Positions 1 to 9,793 of a DNA stretch of 64,000 nucleotides are shown here, one piece after another (position 1 is the stretch's first letter; every line of letters begins with the position of its first letter). The DNA is taken from contig CAWGJS010000001.1 of NCBI GenBank assembly GCA_963822955.1, forward strand, positions 124,001-188,000. Direction: 5' to 3'. This DNA comes from JAJYUU01 sp963822955 (GTDB taxonomy: Bacteria > Actinomycetota > Actinomycetes > Streptosporangiales > Streptosporangiaceae). The position numbers were made by a program, and so were the translations under genes. Under the pieces are notes generated by a model that saw nothing but the letters and a program-made list of their open reading frames with translations, did no database searches and was not told where the DNA came from.

Positions 1-112
1 CCTGCAGGTGCACCGCTACCAGCAGCCGGCTCCTTCCAGGACGTCGTTCGCTGTCGGTGATCCGGTTTACCGTGAGGGAACGCCGGTCGGGGCGCAAGCG
101 AAGGAGTCAGCG

Positions 113-673
113 ATGACCACATTGGAGCACAGGCCGAACACTGCACTTCTCGTCGTCGATGTGCAGAACGGCGCGGTAGCAAGGGCGCACGACCGGAACG
201 CCGTCGTGGCGAACATCAACAGCCTGGTCGAGCGTGCCAGGCGCGAAAGCGTGCCTGTTGTATGGGTCCAGCACTCAGACGATGAGCTTGCCAGAGGGAG
301 CGACGACTGGCGGATCGTGGCCGAACTGGCTCCCGGCGATGCCGAACCGCTCGTCGAAAAGAACTACGGCGATTCCTTCGAGGCCACCACGCTCGAAAGC
401 GTGCTGGCCGGCCTCGGTGTCGGGAGGCTGGTTATCGTCGGCGCGCAGACCGATGCGTGCATCCGGTCGACCCTGCACGGCGCGATTGTCAGGGGCTATG
501 ACGCGATCCTCGTCAGCGACGCGCACACCACAGAAGACCAGAGCGAATGGGGTGCTCCGCCGCCCGACCAGGTCATCGCCCACACGAACTTGTACTGGAA
601 GTATCAGACCGCACCCGGCCGGACGGCAGGCGCCGTCGAGACCTCCGATGTCAACTTCGGGGTGACACCGTGA
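113..673 (+). CDS. Isochorismatase-family cysteine hydrolase
   Basis: A 186-residue soluble alpha/beta hydrolase of the isochorismatase superfamily. The family's Asp-Lys-Cys triad is visible: D16 in LLVVDVQNG, K83 in VEKNYGDSF and C116 in GAQTDACIRST. Length is normal for the family. The ATG at 113 is preceded by AAGGAG at 101-106; an upstream in-frame start at 8 would add residues with no family resemblance. Family members cleave amides (nicotinamidase, N-carbamoyl compounds) or isochorismate; the substrate cannot be told here and no neighbour hints at one. Confidence 0.9.
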   Translation: MTTLEHRPNTALLVVDVQNGAVARAHDRNAVVANINSLVERARRESVPVVWVQHSDDELARGSDDWRIVAELAPGDAEPLVEKNYGDSFEATTLESVLAGLGVGRLVIVGAQTDACIRSTLHGAIVRGYDAILVSDAHTTEDQSEWGAPPPDQVIAHTNLYWKYQTAPGRTAGAVETSDVNFGVTP

Positions 674-1004
674 CGCGCCGTTATTAACGCGACAACGTTG
701 CTAGTGCGTTGGTGAACCTGACATGTCTAGGTTGCCACGGGGAATCAGCCGCAGCCGGCGCCCAGCTGCCTCGCCCGGGATCAGGATCGAGCACGCGCCC
801 AAGTCAGAACCTCCCGCCGGACGCCCGGCCGCTTGGCGCGCTCGTGACTGGTGATTCGTTCATCCGCCCGCGCTTTCGTGCAGACTTTCAGCAGCCTGCG
901 ACAGGCAAGTCAGGCCAACTGCGGAGACCGGGCATGGAGGAGCAAGGTCTTCATCGACCGTGGCGAAGTCAGGCTGTTGGAGCCGTGGAGAGTCTACGAC
1001 TACG
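674..1004. other. Intergenic stretch with no supported gene
   Basis: About 330 bases between the hydrolase and the DUF998 gene. Open frames exist on both strands but none has a recognisable protein or ribosome binding site. It presumably holds the promoter of the DUF998 gene. Confidence 0.4.
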
Positions 1005-1634
1005 GTGGTGATCGTGCGTGCAGTGCCGTGGTGGGGGGTGGTCTCCTCAGCGGCGGCTCCGGTGCTGATGGCCGGCGGGTGGACAGTTGCCGCCAGGCTG
1101 CAGCAGCCCCACTCCTACAGCCAGATTGCCGATACCGTCAGCGCGCTCGCCGCACCGGGCGCTGTCGACCCGTGGGTGATGACGGCGACGTTCATGGTGG
1201 TTGGCGCCTGTGACGCTATCACCGGGCTTGCGCTACGACCTGCGCGTGCACTGGGGCGGCTGATCTTGATGGCCGGGGCCGCGGCGGGCGTGCTGGTTGC
1301 GGCCAACCCCGAGCTTCCCGGGACCAGGTTTCCGCTGGCGCACATGATCTGCGCAGCGGCTGGGTGCGCCGCGCTGGTGACCTGGCCAGCAGGGGCCTGG
1401 CGGCGCGGGCCTTCGGTGCCGTGGGCCCTGCGGCCGGCGGTATCGGCCGGTGCCGTCGCGGTGCTGGTAGCCCTGCTGGCCTGGTTCGGCGCGGAGCTGA
1501 TCACGGCGGGCGGTCAGGCCGGCCTGGCGGAACGCATCTTCGGCGCCGGGCAAGCATTGTGGCCGCTGGCGGTGGTCGCGTCCTGTCAGTACGCCGCCAG
1601 CACGGGTGCCAGACCGAGCCTCGCGCCAGCCTGA
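1005..1634 (+). CDS. DUF998 family membrane protein
   Basis: A membrane protein of about 209 residues with around six hydrophobic segments. The motif VVGACDAITGLAL followed by a hydrophobic segment and an ANPELPGTRFPLAHMICAA-like stretch is the DUF998 pattern (frag. acidic/Asn-Pro loop, then His in the next helix). Function of DUF998 is unknown. Several GTG codons (960, 1005, 1008, 1014) could start it; 1005 follows GGAG at 987-990, though at long spacing, so the N-terminus is uncertain. It stands alone on this strand. Confidence 0.7.
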   Translation: MVIVRAVPWWGVVSSAAAPVLMAGGWTVAARLQQPHSYSQIADTVSALAAPGAVDPWVMTATFMVVGACDAITGLALRPARALGRLILMAGAAAGVLVAANPELPGTRFPLAHMICAAAGCAALVTWPAGAWRRGPSVPWALRPAVSAGAVAVLVALLAWFGAELITAGGQAGLAERIFGAGQALWPLAVVASCQYAASTGARPSLAPA

Positions 1635-1735
1635 ACCAGCCATGCGCTGGTCCGAAAATGGGACCTCCGCTCGGCACGCGGCAGCGGCCGGCGGCGCGCC
1701 AGCGCCGACGGGCTCGGGGTAACAGCGACTGCGAT

Positions 1736-1960
1736 TTACCCGGCTATGGCCGGGAGTTCTCTGGTGTCGGGGTTGATGGCCTGGATGGTGACTTTGTAGC
1801 CGAGGCGTTCCAGGCTCTTGACGTGGTTGCGGGCCTGGCGCCGGGTGTGCATGTGCTGCTGGTAGTAGTCGGCGCCGAGGTCGGTGTAGCGGGCGGCGGA
1901 GTCGGAGAGCAGGGCGTGGATGATGGTGAGCACCAGCAGACGAGTGCCTCGAGTAAACAT
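1736..1960 (-). pseudogene. IS110-family transposase, C-terminal remnant
   Basis: A 74-codon fragment reading HALLSDSAARYTDLGAD, then RNHVKSLERLGYKVTI. I recognise this as the very C-terminal tail of IS110/IS116/IS902-type transposases, after the catalytic DEDD and Ser domains. The rest of the transposase is absent upstream, where a separate gene begins within 50 bases. It is a dead remnant of an old insertion. Family call is from memory of the tail motif, so moderately sure. Confidence 0.6.
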
Positions 1961-2009
1961 GTCAGGCGGGGCCAGTGCCGTATGCGCGGGCCCCCGCCTT
2001 TGCGTGCGT

Positions 2010-2291
2010 TCAGCCGGCCACGCCGACGCGCTGCCGGGCAGCCCTGGCCCGGTCGCCCAGTAGCGTCAGCCCTGCGGCGACCAGCGCGGCGCCCGTTGCG
2101 ATCAGTGCTGTCTGCCAGCCGGGCATGCCGCCATGGACGATGCCGTGGACGACTGCGGTTTGCTGCGCCCCGGTGGCACCACCCGGCGCGGGGACTTGGA
2201 CGGCAAGGGCGGCCACGGAGGTGGTGAGCGCCAGGACACCGCTGGCGGCGAGGGCGGCCAGCGCAGCAACGATGCGGCGGGTTCGGTACAT
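2010..2291 (-). CDS. Small exported or membrane protein
   Basis: A 93-residue protein with a signal-peptide-like N-terminus (MYRTRRIVAALAALAAS) and a second hydrophobic stretch near residues 60-80 (TALIATGAALVAAGLTLL) before a short basic tail. Start chosen at 2291 because AAAGG lies about 9 bases upstream and the hydrophobic N-terminus starts there; a longer start to 2342 adds a basic extension. Such two-segment proteins are common in actinomycetes and of unknown function. Confidence 0.65.
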   Translation of the reverse strand: MYRTRRIVAALAALAASGVLALTTSVAALAVQVPAPGGATGAQQTAVVHGIVHGGMPGWQTALIATGAALVAAGLTLLGDRARAARQRVGVAG

Positions 2292-2450
2292 GGTGGCCCT
2301 ACCTTTCTGAGTGCGGGACACGCGCGGTGCGGGTCCTGGCACGAGAATGCGGCAGGCGGAGGCTGCCGCGGATCGGGTGATCGCCCACGACCGGTGACCG
2401 CTGGTGCTCAGTTTCGGGCGCGCGGTGTTTAGGCGCGCCCGGCTGGCTGT

Positions 2451-5429
2451 TTAGGGCTGCCCAGAGCCGAGCAGCCCAGCGCGTTCGGCGAGGGTGGCTG
2501 CCTGGACCCGGCCAGACACGCCGAGCTTGCGCAGGATGCTGGTGACGTGGACGCCGGCGGTCTTGGGGCTGATGTACAGCTCGGCGCCGATCTGGGCGTT
2601 AGTCTGCCCGGCAGCCAGGAGCTGCAGCACCGCCAGTTCCCGGCGTGTCAGCCCGTACGGCGCCGGGGCCGCGGGCGAGGGCGCAGCGCTTTTGGCGGCC
2701 GGGGCCTGGATGGGGATCCGGGCCCGTTCGGCGAGCGCGCGGATGCGTGCCTGGAGCGGAGCGTGGCCGGCTGCCGCGGTCGCGGCGGCGGTCAGCGTGG
2801 GGACCGCGGCTGTGGGGGGCTCGCCGAAATCCAGCTGTGCCTCGGCCTGCCGCCAGCGGGCGTACCCGGCGAGATGCGGGCAGCCGAGGTCTTGCCAGAG
2901 GCTGGCGGCGGCGTTCCAGGCACCGGGGGCGCTGGCGCCTGCGAGCCGAGTCTGCTCGGCCTCCCAGGTGGCCCGCTCGGCGGGGATGGCGGCGGCGGAC
3001 GGGTGATCGGCGAACGGGGCGCCGCTCATCTGCTCGATCCACGCGGCCAGCTCGCCGGCGGCGGCTAGGGCGCCGGTTTCGGCCTGGCTGTCGCGGCGGG
3101 CGCGGGCCAGCTCGGCCAGGTCCGCGCAGGCACGGATGCCGATCGCCAGCGCCCGCCCGCAGTACACCGTCAGATCGGGAGACTCGAACAGGGCCAGCAC
3201 CTGCCGTACCTCGTCGACTGCGTCCGCGGGCAGGCCCGCCCAGACGGCCAGCTCGGCGGCCCGCCGACCTGCTTCCATGCGGGCCTTGATATTGAAACGG
3301 GTCAGGACGGGGCGGATCTGCCGCCACCATTCGGCGGCCGCCTCGAGATCGCCGCGTAATAGGTCAATCTCGGCGCGGGATACATGCAGCGGATAGAACT
3401 CGGCCCGGACCGGACTGTTCGTCAGCGGGTCGACCAGCGCCCCCGCCTCAGCCGTGCGCCCCTGCGCGATCAGCGCATCCGCAGCGAGGATCACCAAGAC
3501 TCTCGCGGAGTCCCAGGACTCCCGCCCATGCTCGCAGGCCAGTCGCCAGCCGCGCAGCGCCACCTCGCACGCCCGGTCGAAGTCGCCCAGGCAGAACAGG
3601 ATCTCGCTCTCGACGTCGTCTGTCACGATCAGGGCCTCATCTTCTGACGGCCCGGCCAACAGCCTGGCGCGCTGCAGAAGGGCTAGGCCCTCCTCGGGGT
3701 CGCCGTCGTCAGCGACCCAAGATCCCAGATATCCGAGGATGCGGGCCTGCAGCGGCGTCGACCCGACCGCCTCGGCAAGCTGGAGAGCGCGGGTCATCTC
3801 GCGGCGAGCGTCCTGCAGCCGGCCCGGGCCGGAATACAACGCGATGGCGTAAAGGAATACGCCCTCGGCGTACTCGGCCGACGCTGGCGCCCGCTCGAAC
3901 AGGCCCAGCGCCTGGCGCATCAGCGCAAGGCGCTCGTCGGGCCGATCCCTGAACAGGGCGTTCGAGGCACGCAGGCAGACCATCGCGGCGGCCACCGGAT
4001 CGGGGTGATCGGCGAACCGGCGGTAGGCTTCCACGACAAGCTCATTGGCCCGCGGGCGATCGCCCGAAACCAACGCCGCGCCTGCTGCCCGCAGATACAG
4101 TCGCGGCAGATCGACACTAGCCGCCGCGGCCGCGTCGGGATGCGCCAGGCACAGCTCGACGGCCCGCGTCAGTTGCGCGGCAGACTGAGCGTACCCATAC
4201 ACCCGCTCCGCCGCGCCGGCGGCGGCGATCCGGGCGGGCAGCTCCTCTGCGGGCTGGCCAGCGGCCTGCCAGTGCGCGGCAACCTCGGCCGCGAGTTCTT
4301 TCCCGCCCGCCGCCTGCAGCGCCCGCGCGACGTGCCCGTGCAGCGCGGCGCGCTCGGCGGGCAGCAGCCCTGCTGCGACGGCCTCTGCCAGCAGTGCATG
4401 CCGGGGCCGGTGCCCGGCAGCCGACTCGTGGTCGGCGAGGAGGCGGGCTGCGGCGAGCTCGCGCAGCCCGCTCGATATCGCCTCATCCTTCAGGCCGGTG
4501 ATCGCGGCCAGCAGCGCCTCCGTCAGCGGCCTGCCCGCGACGGCAAGCGCCGCCAGCACGACCCGCGCATCCCCGGCGCAACGGCCAGCGCGCGCGGTCA
4601 GCAACTCGGCCAGCCGCCCCGGCAGCTCCGACGGCAACCGCACGCGCCCACCCGGCTGGTCGTCGGCGGCGGCGGACATGAGCTGCTCGGTGAAGAACGG
4701 ATTGCCCTCCGCCCGCGCGTACAGCTCATCGAGAACAACCGGCGGCACCGGCCCGCCTGCGAGCGCGGCGGCCTGCTCCGCCACCTCCGCCCGCGACATC
4801 GGGCCCAGCCGGATCTCCGCCACACCACTCCGGCCGCGCATCAGCGCCAGCCACCCAGCCACATGCGCAGGCAGGGGCGCCTCATCGCCACGGCACGTCA
4901 CCGCAACCCGCACCGCATCGTCGTGACCGGCGCCGGCCAGGAACGTCAGGCAGTCCAGTGTCGCGGTATCCGCCCAGTGCACATCCTCAACCACCAGCCC
5001 GACCCGAGCCTGCCCGGCAAGCGCGCCCAGCAGCCGTGCGACCGCCGAGAACAGCCGCTCGCGCCGCCACGCCTCACCCATGCCGCCGCCGGTCACCGCG
5101 CCGGACGCTAGGTCAGGCAGCAGCTGCCTCACCTCTTCTCGGACCCATCCCGCCGCGGCTGCCAGCGCCGCCTCCAGAAGCGCGCCGCCCTCAGCCCTAG
5201 CCAGATCCGTCAGCGCCGCCGTAACCGGCAGCAACGGAAGCTCGTCTGCCAGCGGCAGGCACTCACCCCAAGCGGTCACCAGGCCGCCGGCAGCCGCCCG
5301 GGCTATGGCCTCAGCCATGAACCGGGTCTTGCCGACGCCCGCATCCCCGGTCACCAATATCAGCCCGGATTCTCCGCCCAGCGCCGCCCGCAGGCGAGCT
5401 AACTCGCGCTCACGGCCAACGAAACGCAC
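2451..5429 (-). CDS. LAL-family LuxR transcriptional regulator with AAA ATPase
   Basis: A 992-residue large ATP-binding LuxR regulator. It starts VRFVGRERELARL, the usual opening of this family, with Walker A GDAGVGKT at residues 28-35, Walker B near LVVEDVHWAD, a long TPR-like helical middle and a C-terminal LuxR helix-turn-helix (LTRRELAVLQLLAAGQTNAQIG, about the last 65 residues). Such proteins are ATP-driven activators of biosynthetic or catabolic operons. The GTG at 5429 is chosen by homology; no good ribosome site precedes it and the frame stays open to 5717, so an N-terminal extension is possible. No obvious target operon adjoins it. Confidence 0.9.
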   Translation of the reverse strand: MRFVGRERELARLRAALGGESGLILVTGDAGVGKTRFMAEAIARAAAGGLVTAWGECLPLADELPLLPVTAALTDLARAEGGALLEAALAAAAGWVREEVRQLLPDLASGAVTGGGMGEAWRRERLFSAVARLLGALAGQARVGLVVEDVHWADTATLDCLTFLAGAGHDDAVRVAVTCRGDEAPLPAHVAGWLALMRGRSGVAEIRLGPMSRAEVAEQAAALAGGPVPPVVLDELYARAEGNPFFTEQLMSAAADDQPGGRVRLPSELPGRLAELLTARAGRCAGDARVVLAALAVAGRPLTEALLAAITGLKDEAISSGLRELAAARLLADHESAAGHRPRHALLAEAVAAGLLPAERAALHGHVARALQAAGGKELAAEVAAHWQAAGQPAEELPARIAAAGAAERVYGYAQSAAQLTRAVELCLAHPDAAAAASVDLPRLYLRAAGAALVSGDRPRANELVVEAYRRFADHPDPVAAAMVCLRASNALFRDRPDERLALMRQALGLFERAPASAEYAEGVFLYAIALYSGPGRLQDARREMTRALQLAEAVGSTPLQARILGYLGSWVADDGDPEEGLALLQRARLLAGPSEDEALIVTDDVESEILFCLGDFDRACEVALRGWRLACEHGRESWDSARVLVILAADALIAQGRTAEAGALVDPLTNSPVRAEFYPLHVSRAEIDLLRGDLEAAAEWWRQIRPVLTRFNIKARMEAGRRAAELAVWAGLPADAVDEVRQVLALFESPDLTVYCGRALAIGIRACADLAELARARRDSQAETGALAAAGELAAWIEQMSGAPFADHPSAAAIPAERATWEAEQTRLAGASAPGAWNAAASLWQDLGCPHLAGYARWRQAEAQLDFGEPPTAAVPTLTAAATAAAGHAPLQARIRALAERARIPIQAPAAKSAAPSPAAPAPYGLTRRELAVLQLLAAGQTNAQIGAELYISPKTAGVHVTSILRKLGVSGRVQAATLAERAGLLGSGQP

Positions 5430-5789
5430 AGGTAAAGACCAGCAGCCCACGAGAGCCCAGTCAAGATTCCAGCCGGTGCGCTCCAGCCTCAGGAAGGCGC
5501 CACCCAGCTGACCTGGCCGGGCGCGCCGACAGACAATTCCCGGAAGTCGGCCAGGTCGATCAGCCGAGGAATCCCGTTGATCGTCAAGCCGCCGCATCCA
5601 CCTGGTCATCGAGGTTGTGCAACCGTTTGCCGCGCACCCAGGTCGGCGGTACGCGCATGTGCTCGCTTTCAACTCTTTTGAGCTTCGAGCAGGATGCCGT
5701 CGGCTGAAGCTGGCCACGGAGTCGCTGCGGACGGCGCGGCCCGTGTGGTGCCAGCCCTTGCGGCACAGCCGCCGTGGCTAGCGGCGGGA
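5430..5789. other. Region between LAL regulator and GNAT gene
   Basis: About 360 bases. The minus-strand frame of the LAL gene is open through 5717 but the translation (Arg- and Pro-rich) has no family resemblance, so it is treated as leader/promoter DNA. Nothing else is recognised. Confidence 0.35.
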
Positions 5790-6362
5790 TCAGACCTTCG
5801 TGCGCATCACCCACCGCCACTTCGCGATCTTCCGTACCCGGGTGAAGCCGTATTGCGCGTACAACTCCTCTGGTCCTGTGTGCAGATAAGCGCCGCGCTG
5901 CGGCGGCCGCTCCTCGGTCTGCTCCGGATAGGCCTCGACGACGCCGTCGCCGGCCCGCTTGATCTCATCGAGTGCCGCTGCGACTGCAGCGGCGGCGACG
6001 CCCTTGCCGCGGTCCTTCGCGTTGGTGAAGATGCAGCCGATCCGCCAGTCCGGCGGACCGTCGGCCGCTCGATCGTAGGCGCCCCGATTGTTGATGTTGG
6101 GAAGTTCCGCCGGCGAGCCGAACTGGCACCAGCCGACGCACTTGTCACCGTCGTAGACGAGCAACTGGTGGACCGTTCCGCGCATCACGTGCCGAAGCTT
6201 CGCCTCCCGGTTTCCTTCCCGGGTGTGGCCGGCACCGACGCCCTCCGGGTGGAATCCCATGCACCAGCAGCCACCCCACACGCCGTTATTGGCTTCGACG
6301 AGCGCAGCGAAGTCGTCCCAGGTCTCCGGCGTGAGCATCCGAGTCGTCAACGTCATACCCAT
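5790..6362 (-). CDS. GNAT-family N-acetyltransferase
   Basis: A 190-residue GNAT acetyltransferase. The acetyl-CoA pyrophosphate loop is visible as KDRGKGVAAAAVAAAL, followed by EIKRAGDGVVEAYPE and a C-terminal strand YAQYGFTRVRK. The N-terminal part (NNGVWGGCWCMGFHPE) matches a subgroup of actinomycete GNAT proteins with a Cys/Trp-rich start. Substrate is unknown. Start is placed at the ATG 6362 (MGMTLTT); an ATG two codons later is equally possible. It lies divergent to the kinase gene downstream. Confidence 0.85.
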   Translation of the reverse strand: MGMTLTTRMLTPETWDDFAALVEANNGVWGGCWCMGFHPEGVGAGHTREGNREAKLRHVMRGTVHQLLVYDGDKCVGWCQFGSPAELPNINNRGAYDRAADGPPDWRIGCIFTNAKDRGKGVAAAAVAAALDEIKRAGDGVVEAYPEQTEERPPQRGAYLHTGPEELYAQYGFTRVRKIAKWRWVMRTKV

Positions 6363-6628
6363 AGTGTGACAAGCGGTCTGACATAGCGCGATTCCCGGCC
6401 AAGGCGGTCGCCTGGACTGCACCCCGACTCAGAGCCGCGCCTATTGCTCAAGGTCAGCCTCGCCCAGCCACACCCCGCCAGCGCCGAGCCGGGCTAGGTC
6501 CTGGTCGCGGCCCAGCCATGCTCGCGAGCGGGCTTTAACGGTACTAGGCGATGTCGACTTTCCGGGCGTGCGCTGATATCGCAAGGCAGAATGGTCATGT
6601 GACGTCCGCGCGGTCCGCAATTTCCGGA

Positions 6629-8476
6629 ATGCTCCCGCTGCGCGTGACCGATCCGCGGGAGGTGGGCAAGTACGGGCTGCTCGGTCGCCTCGGCGAGGGC
6701 GGCCAGGGAGTCGTGTTCCTGGCCGTCAACAGCGCGGGCACCAGGGTGGCCCTGAAAGTCCTGCCAGCGACAACGGACTCGCAGGTCCGGAACAGGTTCC
6801 TGAAAGAGGTCGCCGCGGCGCAGCGGGTAGCTCGGTTCTGCACTGCGCAAGTTCTCGACGCGGGAATCTTCGAACGCCGACCGTTCATCGTCAGCGAGTA
6901 CGTCAACGGGCCATCGTTGGTCGAGGCCGTCGAGCAGGACGGGCCCCGCAGCGGCTCCGCGCTGGAGCGCATCGCAGTCGCGACGCTGACCGCGCTTGGT
7001 GCTGTGCACGCCGTGGGGATGGTCCACCGCGACTTCAAGCCCGCCAATGTCCTGCTCGGGCCGGACGGGCCAGTCGTGATTGACTTCGGGCTGGCAACCG
7101 TGCCTGGCATGACCACAATGGGCCAATCCGGCCAAGCCGCCGTAGGAACTCCGGCCTTCATGGCTCCCGAGCAGCTCGCCGGCAGGCGAGTGAGTGCAGC
7201 GGCAGACATGTGGTCGTGGGCGGTTTCGATGATGTTCGCCGGTACGGGTCGACTGCCGTTCACCGGCGAGTCATTGCCGGCGATCGCGTACGCGATTCTG
7301 CACGGCGAGCCGGTGGTCGGCAGCCTTCCCGAGCCACTCCGTTCCCTCGTTCGTCGCTGCCTCAACAAGAACCCGGCAGTTCGGCCTTCCGCCCGCGACG
7401 TGCTACGCGAGCTAGTCGCCGCCGGGGCGCAGCCCATGGGCCCGCTCCCGCCGCCAGCTGCGACCTTTACCGCGGACGACGAGGCATCCAGCTCCCCCGC
7501 GACACCAGTCGAAGCGCCCGGGCCGCAGCGCGTCGCAGGCGCCGGGCCGAGGCACGGCCGCGCAACGACTAAGCCTGATCAGCCGGCGCGAAGCATAGGT
7601 CGACCTAAGGGACGCCGGCGACGAGTTGCGGCCGCGCTTCTGGTGTCAGTTCTGCTCATTGGGGGTGGCGGAGGTCTGACACTCATTCTGTCCCACCACG
7701 ACCCGTCGCCAACGCGTGCACAGGGAGACCGTGCGGGCGGCAGCCAGAAGCTCACCGCCGGGGGCGCCGCAAGATCGCAGGCCATCACCTGGATACTGCA
7801 GCAGGTCAGCCGTGCCGCGGTCGTATCTTGCGATTCACTGGTGTGCGGCGAACTCGCCGAGCGAGGCTCCCCGGACCTCGACCCGATTGGGCCCGAATCG
7901 AACGACCCGCTCGAGTCAAACGTGGTCGTGGCCACCGCCGATATCCGGAACCAGTTCGGCGGGCGGCTGGCCTCCGTCTACGCTCCGGTCATCCTCGCGA
8001 CCTTCGGCTCAGGCAGCGCCAGGATCGAAATCCGGGAGGTCACTCCGGGGGGCACGATCGCATATCGCGCAGCTCTCGCAGCGGACCTGCGCGGCCGGAA
8101 GATCGCCGACGCTCAGCTCCGCGCCAACGGCCAGATCACGACCTCGGCCACGGCCAGGACACAGCTCCTCAGCGGTGACGTTGACCCGCAGCTGCCACAG
8201 CTCATCGCCGCGATGGCCCATTTCCAGCCCGTGAGCATTGTGGCCTTCAGTGACCAGGGACCCGGCGGCGGGCCCGCAAGCCTCCTGCGGTCCGTGGACC
8301 TGGCCACGCACGTCCCCAGGTCACACCTCGCGGCGCTGGCATACCTCCAGTGGATGCAAGCGTTCATTCACGCACAACGAGCCGAGTACCGACCCGCGCT
8401 GAGCAAGCAGATCACGCTGCCTGGCGGCCAGACCGTGCTGCGGATCCAGTATGACGCGCCGAGCCCGCTCAGCTAG
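6629..8476 (+). CDS. Membrane Ser/Thr protein kinase (PknB type)
   Basis: Eukaryote-like kinase: glycine loop GEGGQG, catalytic Lys43 in VALKVLP, HRDFKPAN with Asp135, DFG 152-154 and APEQ activation segment. A Pro/Ala-rich linker leads to one membrane helix (VAAALLVSVLLIGG, about residue 330-350) and an outer domain of about 230 residues that resembles neither PASTA nor any sensor domain I know. It contains one Cys pair (SCDSLVC). The start at ATG 6629 gives the usual short lead before the kinase domain; ATG 6551 or GTG 6599 are in frame and possible. Likely senses something outside the cell and phosphorylates cytoplasmic targets; no partner is encoded next door. Confidence 0.9.
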   Translation: MLPLRVTDPREVGKYGLLGRLGEGGQGVVFLAVNSAGTRVALKVLPATTDSQVRNRFLKEVAAAQRVARFCTAQVLDAGIFERRPFIVSEYVNGPSLVEAVEQDGPRSGSALERIAVATLTALGAVHAVGMVHRDFKPANVLLGPDGPVVIDFGLATVPGMTTMGQSGQAAVGTPAFMAPEQLAGRRVSAAADMWSWAVSMMFAGTGRLPFTGESLPAIAYAILHGEPVVGSLPEPLRSLVRRCLNKNPAVRPSARDVLRELVAAGAQPMGPLPPPAATFTADDEASSSPATPVEAPGPQRVAGAGPRHGRATTKPDQPARSIGRPKGRRRRVAAALLVSVLLIGGGGGLTLILSHHDPSPTRAQGDRAGGSQKLTAGGAARSQAITWILQQVSRAAVVSCDSLVCGELAERGSPDLDPIGPESNDPLESNVVVATADIRNQFGGRLASVYAPVILATFGSGSARIEIREVTPGGTIAYRAALAADLRGRKIADAQLRANGQITTSATARTQLLSGDVDPQLPQLIAAMAHFQPVSIVAFSDQGPGGGPASLLRSVDLATHVPRSHLAALAYLQWMQAFIHAQRAEYRPALSKQITLPGGQTVLRIQYDAPSPLS

Positions 8477-8611
8477 CCCAGATGCACCGGCGCAAAGAGT
8501 GCGATCGAATGTGGAGTCGGCGTTTGACACCGAGGCCGTCGAGCGCGACGCGGGTTAGGTCGGTGACATCACGGGATCCGGCCTGGATCGCCAAGGCCAT
8601 CGGCTAGAGGC

Positions 8612-9103
8612 TCAGCCAGATGCTCGGGTGAAGTCGGCGGTCCAGTTGGTCTCCCAGGTCGCGCCGTCGTCGGTCGAGAAGGCCTGCTCCCAGCGGGCGC
8701 TAGTGGCGGTAATTTCCGACCAGCGGTAACGGACGAGGACTGGCGTGCCCTGATGGGAGTCGGGGCAGAAGAAGTCGCCGACTCCGTCGACGAACCGGCC
8801 CACTACCGGCGGCTCGACACCGCCGGCACCGCCGGTGACCCAGTAGATGGACCAGGTCTTATCCGACTCGTCGTACAGCCGCAGCGCCAGGCCCTTGTAG
8901 CCCATGACCGGCGAGGTGAGCTCGTCGAAGTTCCCCGCTCCATCGAGCACCGGCGTGCAATGCAGGTCCGCGGCGAACTCGTCCCACTCACCGCAGCCGG
9001 TCAGCCGCTCTCGCAGCCGCCGCTGCCGAGAATGCCAGGCGCCATGCAGGAAGTCGAAGTCGTGCCGTCCGTCGTGGTCGTAAGTGAGGCCGTCTGTCGT
9101 CAT
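8612..9103 (-). CDS. DUF1579-like (calycin-type) hypothetical protein
   Basis: A 163-residue soluble protein with the pattern HDFDFLHGAW, then GLALRLYDESDKTWSIYW, VVGRFVDGVGDFF and a C-terminal RWEQAFSTDDGATWETNW. I recognise this as a widespread actinobacterial family close to DUF1579, a predicted beta-barrel. Biochemical role unknown. Start ATG 9103 fits the family; a start at 9127 adds eight residues. Confidence 0.75.
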   Translation of the reverse strand: MTTDGLTYDHDGRHDFDFLHGAWHSRQRRLRERLTGCGEWDEFAADLHCTPVLDGAGNFDELTSPVMGYKGLALRLYDESDKTWSIYWVTGGAGGVEPPVVGRFVDGVGDFFCPDSHQGTPVLVRYRWSEITATSARWEQAFSTDDGATWETNWTADFTRASG

Positions 9104-9229
9104 GTGCCGGACAGTAGTCCGCTGCACTGACAGTCATTGTCAGTGAAGAACCAGGATGAGGCCCGGTGATCGTCAACTTGTCACTTATGGGGATCAGGAA
9201 AAAGCCCAGTACAGGCTTACAGTTGAGAC

Positions 9230-9559
9230 ATGGTCTGGTTAGTCCTCCTTTGGTCCATAGGCGCGGCGTGGATCTTGCTTCTAGGAGATGTTGCCCGGAG
9301 CCTGCTGCAGAAGCCGCTACGCTCGCCTGCGCAATGGGTGCGCCTGTTTGGCCGGGTGTTGCTGCCGGTAAGCAGCGTGATCTTGGCCTTGAGCCTCATT
9401 GGGCACCAGGGCGGATGGCTGCATGACGGGGCTAAGTCAGCGCTGGGCTGGACGGCCTTGGGGTTGTCGGCTAGTGCCGTGGTCTGGGCCTTCGGCGAGG
9501 ACCGCATGGTAAAAGTCCTGGCGGCGCGGACCGCCGCTAGGCAGGGGCAGTCTGAGTAG
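9230..9559 (+). CDS. Small membrane protein of unknown function
   Basis: A 109-residue protein with three likely membrane helices (residues 2-20, about 38-60, about 68-88) separated by short basic loops, and a charged tail. No family is recognised. It is divergent to the calycin-like gene, with about 125 bases between them for promoters. Confidence 0.6.
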   Translation: MVWLVLLWSIGAAWILLLGDVARSLLQKPLRSPAQWVRLFGRVLLPVSSVILALSLIGHQGGWLHDGAKSALGWTALGLSASAVVWAFGEDRMVKVLAARTAARQGQSE

Positions 9560-9793
9560 CTCTCTCCCTGCGCAGGTGCGGCCGATCTTGAGCGCTGGCG
9601 CCCTATCGATCTCGCTCTGTTCAGCCGCCCCGCCGGAGTGTGGCCATGGCAGTAGCGCCGGGCGCTCGTCTCCCGGACCGGCCGCCCGGTCGCATCTCCC
9701 CGGGTCCGCAACCGTCTATCGTTGCCAGACCAAGAACCTGGCCGGTTACGTGCTTACTGGGCTACCTGGCTGGTTAGGGCTATTCTCCCCTTT

